Assembly: GCA_022828595.1 (NCBI GenBank)
Contig: JAKGHH010000003.1
Span: 20,150,934-20,214,933, forward strand
Direction of reading: 5' to 3'
Length of the DNA stretch: 64,000 nt
Source of the DNA: Nelumbo lutea
Lineage: Eukaryota > Streptophyta > Magnoliopsida > Proteales > Nelumbonaceae
A model generated the notes under the pieces. It ran no database searches, was not told the DNA's origin, and worked only from the letters and a program-made list of their open reading frames with translations. Each line of letters starts with the position of its first letter. Positions within the stretch are counted from its first letter, which is position 1. Both the position numbers and the translations under genes were made by a program. Positions 1-9,245 of this stretch are shown here, one piece after another.

Positions 1-1163
1 CTGACCCGGGTGATCGGACCGCTAAATCGCTCAACCCGGGCATTGGTTCACGGGTTATTCTTTTTATTTTTGCTATTTTAAATAAAATAAAACACAAAAA
101 ATAATACGACCTTTATATCCCCATCCCAAATCGAATGTTTAGGGTTAGAATCTCATTTTCGTTCTAACCCAATAACCCTTCCCTCCTCTCAGCCCTCACA
201 CCCAACCAACCACCTACGGCGGTCAGCACCTACGGCATCCGACGGCAACACACAGCCTTCGATGGAGATTAACGGCGACCAGCAACGGCGGCCAGCTTCA
301 TTTACAGCAGCCAACATTTATTTTACAGCACTCTCCAGCAGTAACAGTTGCGGTTGGCAAGTTTGCAGCGGCGGTCTAGCGAGTTTGCAGCAGAGAGTTT
401 ATAATGGCAGTAACACCACCATTGTCGATTCTGCAAGTTGCAGCAACACTTGCAGCGGCAATCACTTGCAACCAAGCCTGAGCCCACTGGCAGCGAGCCC
501 ACCATCACACCACCATTACCAGTAGTAAAACCTTGAAGGACCTGAAGGTATAATTTTTTTTTCTAAATTTTTTGTGAGTTTAATTGATTCTTTGATTTTT
601 TGTTTTGCTTAATTCTTTGTTTAATACTTTAGTTAATCTTGCTTAACCATTTTTTTCTGAATTATTTGCTTAATTAATTACAAAGATTCACAATTTCACA
701 TACTCACATTGGCTTAATTAATTTTCTTTTTCAATTCCTTGCCTATTTTTTCTCTATTTATTTGAAATCTTCTATTTTATTTTTCTGTTTTTCTGTATTT
801 TTTCAGTATTTTGTGTACTTTTTTTGTATTTTCTATTTTTATGTACTTTGTTATTTTTGTATTTAGATAGTTTTATTTTTCTGTATTTTTTGTGTTTTTT
901 TCTGTATTTTTTAGAATTTTTCTGTATCTTATTTTTATATTTTCTGTGTTCTGTACTGTATTATTTTTTATTTAGATAGTTTTAATTTCTGCATTTTCTG
1001 TATTTTTTCTGTTTTTATTTAATTTTATACTATTTTTTATTATTTATAAACATATTTTTATTTTTAATTTATTTATGACATCACCAATCGAACTGTTCGA
1101 CCTGGATGGTCGAACCGCTTAATCGGAAACCGGTCCCCTGACCAGTTCGTTTTTGAAAACGAT
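1..1163. mobile_element. Edge-truncated non-autonomous repeat with T-rich core
   Basis: Positions 1-60 and 1081-1163 are rich in short motifs of the type acccggg, gaaccg and accggtc, common at plant hAT-like termini. The right part ends near 1163 in a run of the form gtttttgaaaac. Between them, 540-1080 is very T-rich low-complexity DNA built on ctgtattttt-like units. Positions 180-530 hold a repetitive short reading frame rich in Ser, Ala and Cys that I do not regard as a gene. No left end is available because the window starts inside it, so no target-site duplication can be tested. Assignment to hAT is inference. Confidence 0.33.
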
Positions 1164-1639
1164 GAGAAAGAGTATCCCGAGAGGTTGAAAAAACAAAAAA
1201 AACAAAAGTGAAGGTAGTAATCACTCTCAAAAAGAAAGTACTCATTTTAGACACATAGCTACCTATCGAAGCAAACAACTACCCGCTTCAAATGATGTGG
1301 GACCTATACTAACCCTTCTAATTCAGTTCCTAATGCAAATAAGACTCACCTATAATGACTTTCAATAGTGTAAGTTCCATTCCTTGAAATGAAATAAGTC
1401 ATCAATTACAAATTAAACATGATTTAATTTCCTAAATTGAATAAGAAACCCGAATCAGATTGATCTCCAAAAAAAAATTAATAGCCCTGTACTTAGAACA
1501 GGGTGGTCATTCCGTAGTATATAAACATAAGAAAGAAAAACCATGGAAAAAGAAGGTCCAAAGATTAATTTTATGTGTTTTTTTTGTTACAAAAAAAAAA
1601 AATAAATCTGGTAGGAGCAAGATCACCTGCCTATTTGGT

Positions 1640-2409
1640 GTAGTTTATCAAATAGAAATTCCTCCCTTCTCTTAAATGCTGAATTGCAGTGTACATCTTT
1701 CGCCGGGGTCCAACAGCATTTATTCCCATCTCTCTAAGGTCTTCAAATGTAAGTAATGGCAGCACTTCCTCATCCACCTCATGCATTTCAAATATATCAG
1801 CTTCTTACACTATCTACAATAGTAACACCGGTTCCTATCTTGTCATACACTCGGCCTGCTTTGGGAATCATACAGGGTCCATCACTAGAATAGAATGTAG
1901 CATCATCTCTACAAGTAACAAGCATCATCTGTCCAAAACCCATCGGAATCACCTCTTACCTGCACGTCCCAAATAGGTTCTAAGCACTCACTTCCATGGG
2001 CTTCTTTGCTCGTATTTGAGTTATCACGGTCCGATGAATCCTTGAACCCCTCAACAGAATAGACGTCGTAGCATGGATTTGATGTGGAATCAACAAAATC
2101 AACATCCCTATACTCTTTCTCATGGTCATTATTAGTTTCAGGACAAACCTTGGAACTCTAAGCGCTGCTAACAACACCATTGTTACCTCTCGCGCTCCGT
2201 CCCCTCCTCTTCATGAGACGGCCCTTCCGCGTTACAGTTCCGAAACCAAACCTTGGTTTACTTGCATTAGTTTCGTCCAAGGTTGCAAATTCAGAAACCA
2301 ATTTCGAAAAATTAGGGTTCTTGTTCTCTCTATTGTGCTGCGCATCAGACGAAGCTCTCGGAGATACACAATCACCTTGGCAAGGAGAACTCACAAATGG
2401 GATGATCAA
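1640..2409 (-). pseudogene. SAM-domain protein gene relic
   Basis: The frame starting at the ATG at 2409 reads about 83 residues with a basic stretch (KGRLMKRRGRSARG), then meets TAG and continues open as a Ser/Asp-rich segment. Farther along the minus strand, about 1770-1670, a clear sterile-alpha-motif second half is encoded, including EMHEVDEEVLPLL and LTFEDLREMGINAVGPRRKM. SAM domains mediate protein-protein or RNA contacts. Stops and frame changes separate the pieces, and the first SAM helices are not evident, so I call it a decayed or partial gene. A small intron (CAG followed by gtaaga near 1955) is possible. It may instead be a live multi-exon gene with exons I cannot join. Confidence 0.55.
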
Positions 2410-2448
2410 ATTTGAAATATCGGTTCAAACTTTGAACCTGGTTGAAAC

Positions 2449-2610
2449 GAGTTCAAATCAGCCCCCACAATGTCCCACAGCACATTCCCGCGGTGTATTG
2501 AAAACATCTTCCGATAATAACATTATCATTTCTAGTATTATCATCGGGAGATATTCCCAGTACACAGCGGGAATGTGCTGTGGGACATTGTGGGGGGCTG
2601 ATTTGATGTC
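2449..2610. mobile_element. Mutator-type MITE with 9-bp TSD
   Basis: This 162-bp element has terminal inverted repeats of about 45 bp, seen as tcaaatcagccccc...cattcccgc on the left and its reverse complement on the right. It is flanked by an exact 9-bp direct repeat, ggttgaaac, at 2440-2448 and 2611-2619. A 9-bp duplication with long TIRs is the hallmark of MULE-derived MITEs. It has no coding capacity. It lies just upstream of the SAM-domain relic's first ATG. Confidence 0.82.
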
Positions 2611-2914
2611 GGTTGAAACTGGTCTGAAAAGGTGGAAATGGGCTCTGGGCTCATGACAGGGAGCTCGCTTGTTTTCAGAAACCATTGGCCTGTCAAGGCG
2701 GTCGATCTGGACAAGATAATAAAAATCGATAATAATATAATATAGGGAGAATGTCTGCAAATTTGAGAATAGTGATGCATTAGACTGACAAAATCATAAA
2801 ATGATTGTCGAGTTGCAGACAATTTATTGGATAATCCCCACATACAAGTACGAAGTACCAATTCAAAAATGCTTGCACAAGACAACAATAAACAAATATG
2901 AAATATTAGCATTT

Positions 2915-3276
2915 TGTTAGGACCCATTGATCCCACATCGGTAGTATCGGATGCTGTTATGGGGTGTATGTGTGAGTTCCCTCCCTCTAACAGCTTGCTT
3001 TTAGAGGTGAATTCTCTTAAGACACAATAAATGGTATCATAGCCAACACTATGCTTCCCAGTTACAATCGTGCAGCACAGGTAGTGACATCAGTATTGTA
3101 GTGTTCGGCCGGGATTAGGACTAGTGCAACATGAGTGCCGGTACTGCAGGGCATGGTGGAATGTTATGACCCATTGGTCCCACATCGGTAGTATGGGATG
3201 CTGTTGTGGGGCGTATATGTGTCTGGGTTCCCTTCCTTTTAACAGCTAGCTTTTACGGGTGAGTTCACCTAAAGCA
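2915..3276 (+). mobile_element. TRIM (miniature LTR retrotransposon), complete
   Basis: Two direct repeats of about 110 bp (2915-3024 and 3162-3276) begin TGTTA(G/T)GACCCATTG and share the cccacatcgg motif seen in many plant LTR starts. Both end in CA. Just after the first, tggtatcatagcc (3032-3044) resembles a primer-binding site for initiator tRNA-Met. A purine-rich stretch (gcatggtggaa) precedes the second repeat. The flanks cattt (2910-2914) and catta (3277-3281) give a near-perfect 5-bp duplication. The internal part is only about 137 bp and codes for nothing, so the element is non-autonomous. It lies about 170 bp downstream of the HAL3 stop codon. Confidence 0.8.
3032..3044 (+). other. 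Primer-binding site of the TRIM
   Basis: The sequence tggtatcatagcc sits 7 bp after the first LTR. It matches, with one change, the usual plant TGGTATCAGAGCC site complementary to the initiator methionine tRNA 3' end, where reverse transcription starts. Confidence 0.7.
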
Positions 3277-3442
3277 CATTACACATTTTCTGTTCAAACT
3301 TAAAAGAACAGGTACGAGTGGAAACTGGAAACCAAAAAAGAAAGCATGATGCAAATTGATCTGAAACAGATGCCAGAACAAAACTAGAGTATTGTACATT
3401 TGTAACTCGAATAATTACTAATTACATACAATGAACAAGCCA

Positions 3443-6400
3443 TCAGTCCCGTAAGGGGAAACCACTACCACTTGGTTGAGCTCGGGACTCAAAGGAGAGT
3501 CTTACGGCGGAGTAGATGAGAGAAGGCTCAGCCATGGCACCATTGCCATAATCCCCACAAGCCAATCTTTTTGCGATTGGGGGGATCAGAGAAACACCGA
3601 GGCCGCTGACGGAATCAAGATGCTGTTGGGTGAAAGGGTTATTCCACATAAGAGTGTTCATGGCAGGTGCAACAAACAGAGGTTTACCAAAGTCCCATGC
3701 TCGCACTATGCATGTTAACAGGTTATCACATAAACCCCCGGCAATCTAGCAAAGAGCAGAGAAAAGAGAACAGTGAAATAGGATCCTAAGACAATAACAT
3801 ATACAACAATAACAAGTGTCCCCTAAACGGCAAGTTGTATGGTGCAAGAATATCAATAATCCTTAAAAACATTTAGCCGTTAAAAATAATTCTTGTGCAA
3901 AATGGAGTTGATAACTTGATATATGGGTAATTTATCAAACATTTTAGGACCTTTTCATTTCTACTTCTCCCCACTTACCCAGATCAACTAGGTTTTGGTG
4001 CACACCAGCAAACACGCTTCCATAAGCTACACAACTCATACATCAGACATCAGCATCAAAAAATGGCAACATGTTAAACAACTCATCCATCAGACATGTT
4101 GAATGACAAGCAGCTCAGCGATTCTGCATCAAGCTCAGTAGCACTGGCTTCAGCATCAACTGTTGCTAGCCCAAACCAATAATTTGAAGGAAGTTGGGTA
4201 AGTTCAAGAGCATTTCTCTTTGCAAATCACCCAGCATAATTACAGAAAATATCTAAGTGGTCACATGAAACAAGTCTTGACCACTTCAATGAGGTGAGCT
4301 GGCTTTGGGATGATTTACATGTAGTTACCAATACTCTGTTCTCCAGGAATAATGACTTGGGTGAATCCGTCACAGAATGATAATACATTCAGCCAAAGGC
4401 CTACTAATACATGCAATTAACTGATTAAGACAGCATACAAAAGTTAACAAGTGCCCAAATCTGGCCTAATACATGAAGGTAAATGGTATGGAGATATTGT
4501 TGAGATGGAGTTGAATCAACATTCTGTAGTTGTTATCAAGGACGTCGGGAAGATTGAAGACGACAGATTAGCACTGTAAGATGCTTATTTAGTGCGGAGA
4601 TTTCTTGACTCAGACCTGGAGGAGAAGGATGTCAATACTTGGGCAGGGATTGAATGGAAAGAAAGACAAGGGTTTGCAGAGGGTAAGGAAACTTTATGCA
4701 GATTTGTTTCTTTTCATGTTCACAAAAAAAGAAGAGGCTGAAGGAGTTCTGGAAGAAGAAGAGAAATGAAGACTCAGATACCCAGAGTTGAGACTAGGTA
4801 GATGGTATTCAGTGGTTGAGCAAGAGAGGAACATGGAAGGAAAAGGCTTCGTATGGATTAGCATCTATGCGATTCCGCTTCATGCATGGTGTGTGCAGAC
4901 CTTCAATGCAATCGGAGATGCTTGCGGCAAATTCAAGAAGTTTGATAGCCATAATCCATTTTGCACATATTTTGTTTGAAACAGAAAATTTGGAGCTGAG
5001 CTCCTTGAGACTAGACTTATTTTTTGCTGGAGAAGTTTTCGAGATCAGGCTGGCAATAGAAGGGGAGGACCCAATTTTTGGTGTTAGAACAACGACCTTA
5101 GAGGAGTTGCTAGTTGCTAGAAGTGGGAGATGGGGGATGAAGATGGCGAAAGGACATGGAAATGGAAAGGAAGAGGAAGACAAAACGTTAGGAGGGAGGA
5201 GAGCGAAGGCAAAACGTCAAAAACGAAGGGTGAAGAGGTAATTTAGAGGAAGGTATAAGGGCAATTGTTAGGGACAAGTGCTTCAACTTAAAGAAAGATG
5301 AGTGGGCCTATGGGATAATAAATGGTGTTGGATCAAGCAAGTGGTGGGCATGTGAGAAAGTAGTTGTGGCCCACATAAATAAGGATGAAAAGCAAGATTT
5401 TACTAGACAAGTTAAAATGATTAGGCCAAATGGCTTCAATGGGAAGCAAGTGGGTACCCAAGAAAACTTTTTTCGAGCCAGGGGTTGGATGGAGAAGAAG
5501 ATAAGGCCAGAAAAGTAAGGCTTCAAAAGAAGAGGAATACATTTGGTGCATTACAAGATACATCCACAACAGTGAAGGCAAAAAAAGAGAAGGGAAGAAG
5601 AAGAAGACCTCGAAGAAGGGGAGCAGGAAAGTTCAAGATCCAGCAAGGAACAGTTCATGGGGAAACAACAGTGATATAGGTCAAGCACATTTCCTGGAGA
5701 TAATTGAGGAGTCATCTTCCGGGAGCAAGGTGAGTACAACAACCCAAGAATCGGATAGAGATGAAGACAGATCAGGTACTCTAGAAGTGGTGTAAACACA
5801 CTTTTATACCGTGGTGTTCTGCATCAATTAGTTTATTAGAGTGTAAATGGGAATTGGATTGTTGGGCTCATTTACACTCCACACTTGGAAGCATTAACGT
5901 AAAGTGGAACAGGTAGGGAATGAAGGCTAAATGAGGCCTTTTGCTTGGCAGATACCAGTAGGGAATGACCCAGATAGCTTTTCTGTGAAGCATCTAAGGA
6001 TACCAGATTCCCAAGACCAAGCCCGAGTTTCTCAGGACCCCACCTGTCAAATTGTTCTGAGAGAGGTCTAAAACCTCCAACCCCTGTAAGCGCAAAAAAG
6101 AATCAGGAACCCCACCCTCCCGAATAAAAACCAGACCTCTGCTGAAATCAAGCACTCTCAAACTTAACTGAGAAATCTGATCTGGGAGTATTCCCCAAAT
6201 GAGATTGTTGCTAAGATTCAATGTTTGCAACACACTGCACTGAGAGAGATGAAGATGGATGGGCTGGTGACGAGATTGTTTGTATGACCTAGATAGGAGA
6301 GGTTGGGTAGTTGGCACTTGGCAGATTGAAGGAGAGATTTCACTAGAAAGATTGAGACTTAGAATGTTGAGAGAAGAAACCGACAGAAAAACCATAGCAC

Positions 6401-8901
6401 TAGCAATGCAGGCAACACCAGTCCAGTTGCAATGGTGGGTAGCAGAGGTGTTAGAACTTAGACCAGGTAGAGAGAAGTATCTGTGCTTCATCTACAGCAA
6501 AGCTAAAAATCAAAACTGAGAAAAAGAAGGGAATGATGAACAATGGATGAGTGAAGCTAGCAGCCATGGAGAAATAGAGAATGCAAAATGATCTTTGAAT
6601 CTTTCAAGATTGATTGCACAAATGCTCATACCTCGGTTGCTGCCAGCAGGAAGATGCACCTTGACCATTGCAGCATCTCCTGTGGGAAGCAGAGCACTGG
6701 TTTTTACCTCCATGATCGGGAGGAGAGGAAGAGTTTACTTTGGCAGGGAGGAGGGGAAAGTTTTACATTGGTTTTACCAGTGGTAAGTTCCCCTCAATTC
6801 TCAGTGTAAAACTCGCGCTGTGTGTACTTTTACATCATATATCAGAGGTTATTAACACAATAATACCTCATCCAAATATTTACAAAACCCAACCAGAGTG
6901 TAATATAACATCGGTCCGGTATTTGCACCGCAAACAAACACAGCCTAAGGACAGAGGGGAGTGAGAAAGAAAAGGGGAATGTGGAGGCTTTTGAGAAACG
7001 AGGAAAGGAAAAACAGGAAGAGGGGGAAGGGGTCTTCGGGGGCAGAGGAAGGGGAGTTTAAGTTGATATCAGAGAGTGATAAAAAGGAAAAAAGTGAAAG
7101 GGTGCAGATATCTAGCAGAAATAATTTTTAAGCGGGACAGGTGAGTCAACTAAGGGTGGAGTTGGGAAAAGCAAGGGCTTCAGATAAGGACAGAACTTTG
7201 GCTGACGGGGTAAGAACTATTCAGGCAAGGGAAGGGGATGCCAATTCAAAGACAGCAGAGGAACCAAGTACAAAGGGGAAAATTCTGATTTCTGACTGAA
7301 TCGGAGAAAGGGATTTTGGGATTTGTAGGAAAAAATGTTGAAGATCAAAGAGAAAGTGGGTCAGGACTCAGGAGGTGGTGGATGAAGATTCAACAGTGGT
7401 GGAGGAAGAGCAAGTAAAAAAGAAAAAGTGGGAGGAAGATTCAGAGGGTGGTAGCAAGCAATTTCACATAAGAAAAAAGAGAAATTATAGAACCAAGCCT
7501 TTGACAGAGTTTGAAATTGTAGATAAAGAGGGGTTAGAAGAAAATGTGCAAAGGGAAGAAGTGGTTTTAGATGAGATGCATGAGATACAAGGAAGTTTAG
7601 GTACAAATATGGTGGTTAACAGGGAGGTGGAAATGAGTAAATTTTGGGTTTGTTTTTTGTAGGGAGTGAAGAATTTGCTAGAAGGGCGTTTAGAGAATTG
7701 AAGAAGGAAGGGAAACAGGACAGCTTGGCTAAGGAGGCTGAAGGTTGTAATTTAGAAGGAGAGGAGTTTCAAGAAAGAATAAAATCAATTGGAGTGATTG
7801 GGGCTGTTATAGAAAAATGCAGTGAAAAGACTGATTTTAAATTTTTCGAGAAGAACGCAGTTTTGGAGTTGGAAATAATCAATGCCAGCACTAAAGAGGT
7901 GGGCTCAAAGAGATTTCCTAATGCAGTAAGACGCTTCAGAAGGAACAAAAAGCACCAACCTAAAATTTCCAAAGCTTTTGCTAGGTTGAAGGGAGGTTTT
8001 TTGGCATTTGACCTATTAAAAAAGTAAAGAAATCCAGTAGTGTTGAAGAAAAGCAGGGATGGTCGCACACTTATCCTTGATGAAGCGGAATAGCCACGTC
8101 TAGCCGTGAGATTTTGATAATTTAGGAAGATGGTGTTATAGTTATTCATTTTTCCTTGGTGCCGGGATGTTAAGGGCATGGAGCTGGTTTGTTTTCTTTG
8201 TGTTTGGTGTTTTCTCTCTCGCTTGACTTCTTGTTGCTTTTCTTGTACTTTCTTTTTCTTTTAATAAATTTTATTTTTACTACCAAAAAAATAATAATGA
8301 CATGTTTATGGCATCTACAATGGTAGAAGTTGTTGGGTATCAAAGAAATTATTCAATTTATTGTTTTCTGGACAACTTTTTTAGGATGATTGTAGCATAA
8401 TAAGGTCATAAATGTTGATTTTAGTTCAAAAGCAGTCCTAAGAAAAAATCAGAAATTACTAGTATTTTCTTTTATCCTTCTTTTTTGCTATTGATAGTTG
8501 AAGACAAATTTAAGAATCCGAGAATAGATATTTAAACTATTTGGAAAGCATATTACCTTGGCAAGGGTATTTGCTGACAAGGGAGCAATAACCATGACAT
8601 CAGCCCATCTACGAAGCTCAATGTGAAGAACATTGTCCCCAATTTTCTTCCAACTGGACCATTCATCCTCATCGGTGTAAAGCACAACATCCTTGGGAAG
8701 AGATGTCCTGTCGATAAAGTGTAAGGAGGACTTGGTAGCAACTGCTCTAACTTCTGCCCATTCAGAAAAACAGTGACAGAGGCTTCCAAATTTGATAGCA
8801 GCTACACTTCCACTCGCAGCTAGCAAAATATGTGGTTTTGGAGGCAATATATTATTTTGTATAAGTTCCCTCTCTGTGCTAACAGGCTCCACATACGCCA
8901 T
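3443..8901 (-). CDS. HAL3: Phosphopantothenoylcysteine decarboxylase (HAL3), two exons
   Basis: This FMN enzyme decarboxylates 4'-phosphopantothenoylcysteine to 4'-phosphopantetheine in coenzyme A synthesis. Plant HAL3 has also been linked to salt tolerance and growth. Exon 1 is 8901-8557 (115 codons) and exon 2 is 3745-3443 (100 codons plus TGA). The splice is phase 0, AAG/gtaata to tttgctag/ATT. The 215-residue product compares with 209 for Arabidopsis HAL3a. Visible landmarks are LLAASGSVAAIKFG (flavin fold start), TDEDEWSSW, His93 in LHIELRRWADV, APLSANTL, Asn145 in PAMNTLMWNNPF and Cys178 in RLACGDYGNGAMAEPS, matching the catalytic His, Asn and Cys. The start MAYVEPVSTERE resembles other plant HAL3 N-termini. 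The frame is intact, so the gene is probably functional. The intron (3746-8556) is swollen by a LINE and a receptor-kinase fragment. Confidence 0.94.
4480..8291 (+). mobile_element. ORF1-only LINE (plant L1 type) in the HAL3 intron
   Basis: The plus strand carries decayed pieces of an L1-type ORF1. Around 4780-4980 is LGRWYSVVEQ...GFVWISIYAIPLHAW...GDACGKF, the nucleic-acid-binding domain seen in plant LINE ORF1 and DUF4283 proteins. Basic and acidic tail segments follow at 5000-5240, 5485-5680, 7375-7662 and 7644-8027. The element ends with a short 3' UTR, an aataaa at about 8260 and a short A run at 8284-8291. I find no endonuclease, RT or RNase H. The LRR-kinase fragment at 5880-6580 interrupts it. 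Left limit and TSD are not determined, and two separate insertions are possible. Confidence 0.62.
5880..6580 (-). pseudogene. LRR receptor-like kinase fragment (At5g06940-like)
   Basis: The minus strand encodes the start of an LRR receptor ectodomain: NTSATHHCNWTGVAC (the capping segment before the first repeat), then SLNLSSEISPSICQ, LHLSQCSVLQTLNLSNNLIWG, DQISQ, VLDFSR, VPDSFLRLQGLEVLDLSQNNL. In another frame follow LGLGNLVSLD and SGSFPTGICQAKGLI. The order matches the N-terminal third of At5g06940-type probable inactive LRR kinases, but with frameshifts, at least one internal deletion, a decayed signal peptide and no transmembrane or kinase part. It lies on the HAL3 sense strand inside the HAL3 intron and inside the plus-strand LINE. 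How it arrived is unclear, since neither a poly(A) end nor clear TIRs were found. Confidence 0.75.
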
Positions 8902-8918
8902 AACCTATTCAGCAGGTG

Positions 8919-8930
8919 CCTGCAACACTC
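8919..8930 (-). other. Possible 5'-UTR intron acceptor of HAL3
   Basis: On the minus strand, gagtgttgcag lies just upstream of a short leader of about 18 nt and the HAL3 ATG at 8901. This is a good 3' splice-site consensus, so the HAL3 transcript may have an intron in its 5' UTR, with the promoter farther right. No transcript evidence is available, and chance occurrence is possible. Confidence 0.42.
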
Positions 8931-9178
8931 ATAATGAGTTTGATAAGAGCAAGTGTGATCCTGACACCCTATTGCAAATAGGAATTTCTATTGACTATCA
9001 GTGAAAATGCAAAAAGTAATGAAACAATCAAGTTATTCAGTTAAGATATCTGCTCACACATGTTGGGGGTTTATACCAGTACAAAGGAATTGTGGGTGTT
9101 TGAATATTCCAATTCAACAGGTTCAAAGGTCAACTCACATGCAAACACCATCATTGAATTTTTTGGTCCCCCAACCAA

Positions 9179-9245
9179 ATAATAATAATAATAATGATTA
9201 TTATTATTATTATTATAATAATAAATTACAACAACAACAACAAAG
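9179..9245. repeat. Compound (AAT)n/(ATT)n/(CAA)n microsatellite
   Basis: A run of aat units changes to att units and then to caa units. The aat and att halves are mutually complementary and can form a hairpin. It lies about 280 bp upstream of the HAL3 ATG. Confidence 0.9.

Noticed and set aside
5790..6960. Pack-type PIF/Harbinger element carrying the LRR fragment
   Set aside because: The right side has a plausible terminus and TAA, but no matching inverted end could be found on the left.
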